Assembly (NCBI RefSeq): GCF_900129355.1
Contig: NZ_FQVL01000001.1
Location: 853,213 to 917,212 of the forward strand
Reading direction: 5' to 3'
DNA: 64,000 bases
Source of the DNA: Seinonella peptonophila
GTDB lineage: Bacteria; Bacillota; Bacilli; Thermoactinomycetales; Thermoactinomycetaceae
The notes under the pieces were generated by a model that did not search any database, was not told the DNA's origin, and saw only the letters and a list, made by a program, of their open reading frames with translations. The position numbers were made by a program, and so were the translations under genes. The stretch's first letter is position 1. Each line of letters opens with the position of its first letter. Positions 63,485-64,000 of the stretch are shown here, piece after piece.

Positions 63485-64000
63485 GACTCCCTGTCAGCGG
63501 CCAATCGTTGCGGGCTCATCTATCAGGACTCCAACCTCGATGAATGAAGTCGGTCGCTTCAAGACGATTTCTTGAAGTTCAGCTAGGTGTTTCTAGTTGT
63601 ACAAAATTTTCGAGTATTTCTTTCTACATTATCTTATAGGTTAATCTAATAAATCAATAAGAGAAAATCTGATATTTCTCAGATTCTGACGAGGACTTTT
63701 TTGTCCGCTACATATGGATATGAGTATTTGTGACCATAAATCCCCCTTCTAACTTGTTTCTCAATGAGATAGAAGGGGGAAAAACATTTAAGTTTAATAC
63801 GACTAACACGTATACCTACCGTCCTGTTTTGGAGTAGATTAAATTTTTTAAACTTTTTAATAAAGATACCTTAGCAATACAGTCAACTAAAAATATTAAT
63901 TCTCCTCAATAATCGCGCACAAATTGTTGAAGAAGTCACTTTATACTACTGGCTATAAACATTGAGGCATCTTGGTTCATAAAAATACGATTTCCGCGAT
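63485..64000. other. Intergenic end region with one hairpin (flank copy 2)
   Basis: AT-rich, no credible ORF. At 63738-63782 a strong hairpin CCCCCTTCTAACTTG-tttctc-AATGAGATAGAAGGGGG followed by AAAAAC (poly-T on the minus strand would give a minus-strand terminator). CAGATTCTGAC and CTGATATTTCTCAG give minor palindromes near 63670-63690. The last 200 nt hold nothing recognisable. Confidence 0.6.

Overview
The window looks like chromosomal DNA of a low-GC, endospore-forming Firmicute of the order Bacillales. The signs are an SspI-type and a gamma-type acid-soluble spore protein, a Spo0M homologue, a YtxC-type protein, a YjcZ-like Gly/Tyr-rich miniprotein, a T-box leader on the branched-chain amino-acid operon, SigB-type promoters and Shine-Dalgarno sites close to AAAGGAGG. 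MqnC (futalosine route to menaquinone) together with these spore genes would suit the Thermoactinomycetaceae or a relative; the family assignment is inference.

Layout. 0-5.7 kb: RNA methyltransferase end, KtrA-type K+ channel regulator, sspI, M42 aminopeptidase, YjcZ-like protein, the bdbC-bdbD disulfide pair and an aldo/keto reductase. 5.7-8.8 kb: repeats, four tRNA genes and two gene remnants. 8.9-15.6 kb: a NarL/LiaR-type two-component system, a YtkA-like lipoprotein with a PepSY membrane protein, two MFS transporters and a methyltransferase. 16-20 kb: GNAT protein, a probable standalone structured RNA, Hsp20, endonuclease Q and two tiny Cys-rich peptides. 20.3-26.7 kb: T-box-controlled ilvB-ilvN-ilvC-leuA-leuB. 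27-33.4 kb: MarR regulator, a large unrecognised protein, infC-rpmI-rplT, ytxC, a YdjM-type protein and mqnC. 33.7-44.5 kb: CNNM/CorC protein with a structured leader, spo0M, M24 peptidase, the complete pstS-C-A-B-B phosphate transporter behind a Pho box, a PadR-DUF1700-DUF4097 module and a gamma-SASP. 44.6-55.3 kb: accessory and stress genes, among them a SigB-promoter segment that has been duplicated. 55.4-64 kb: an island of GC-richer efflux genes (two MFS, one MATE-like) among AT-rich unknown ORFs and a phage capsid-like fragment.

The most interesting recurrent signal is a family of non-coding elements of about 280 bp in intergenic gaps. Three clear cases show the same arrangement: gene, terminator hairpin, element, second hairpin copy, T-tract. 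Two internal sequence types (I and II) share the same end sequences. This points to terminator-targeted, non-autonomous mobile DNA. The same geometry, with a terminator copy on each side, surrounds an esterase gene (44.55-46.1 kb, near-identical copies) and, more weakly, the MATE gene (61.9-63.8 kb). Separately, a 4 kb block (55.6-59.5 kb) lies between diverged direct repeats of about 200 bp. Other leads are a candidate 410-nt ncRNA with its own promoter and terminator, a leader whose closing stem would cover the start codon of the CNNM gene, and a 14-residue repeat inserted in the MATE protein.
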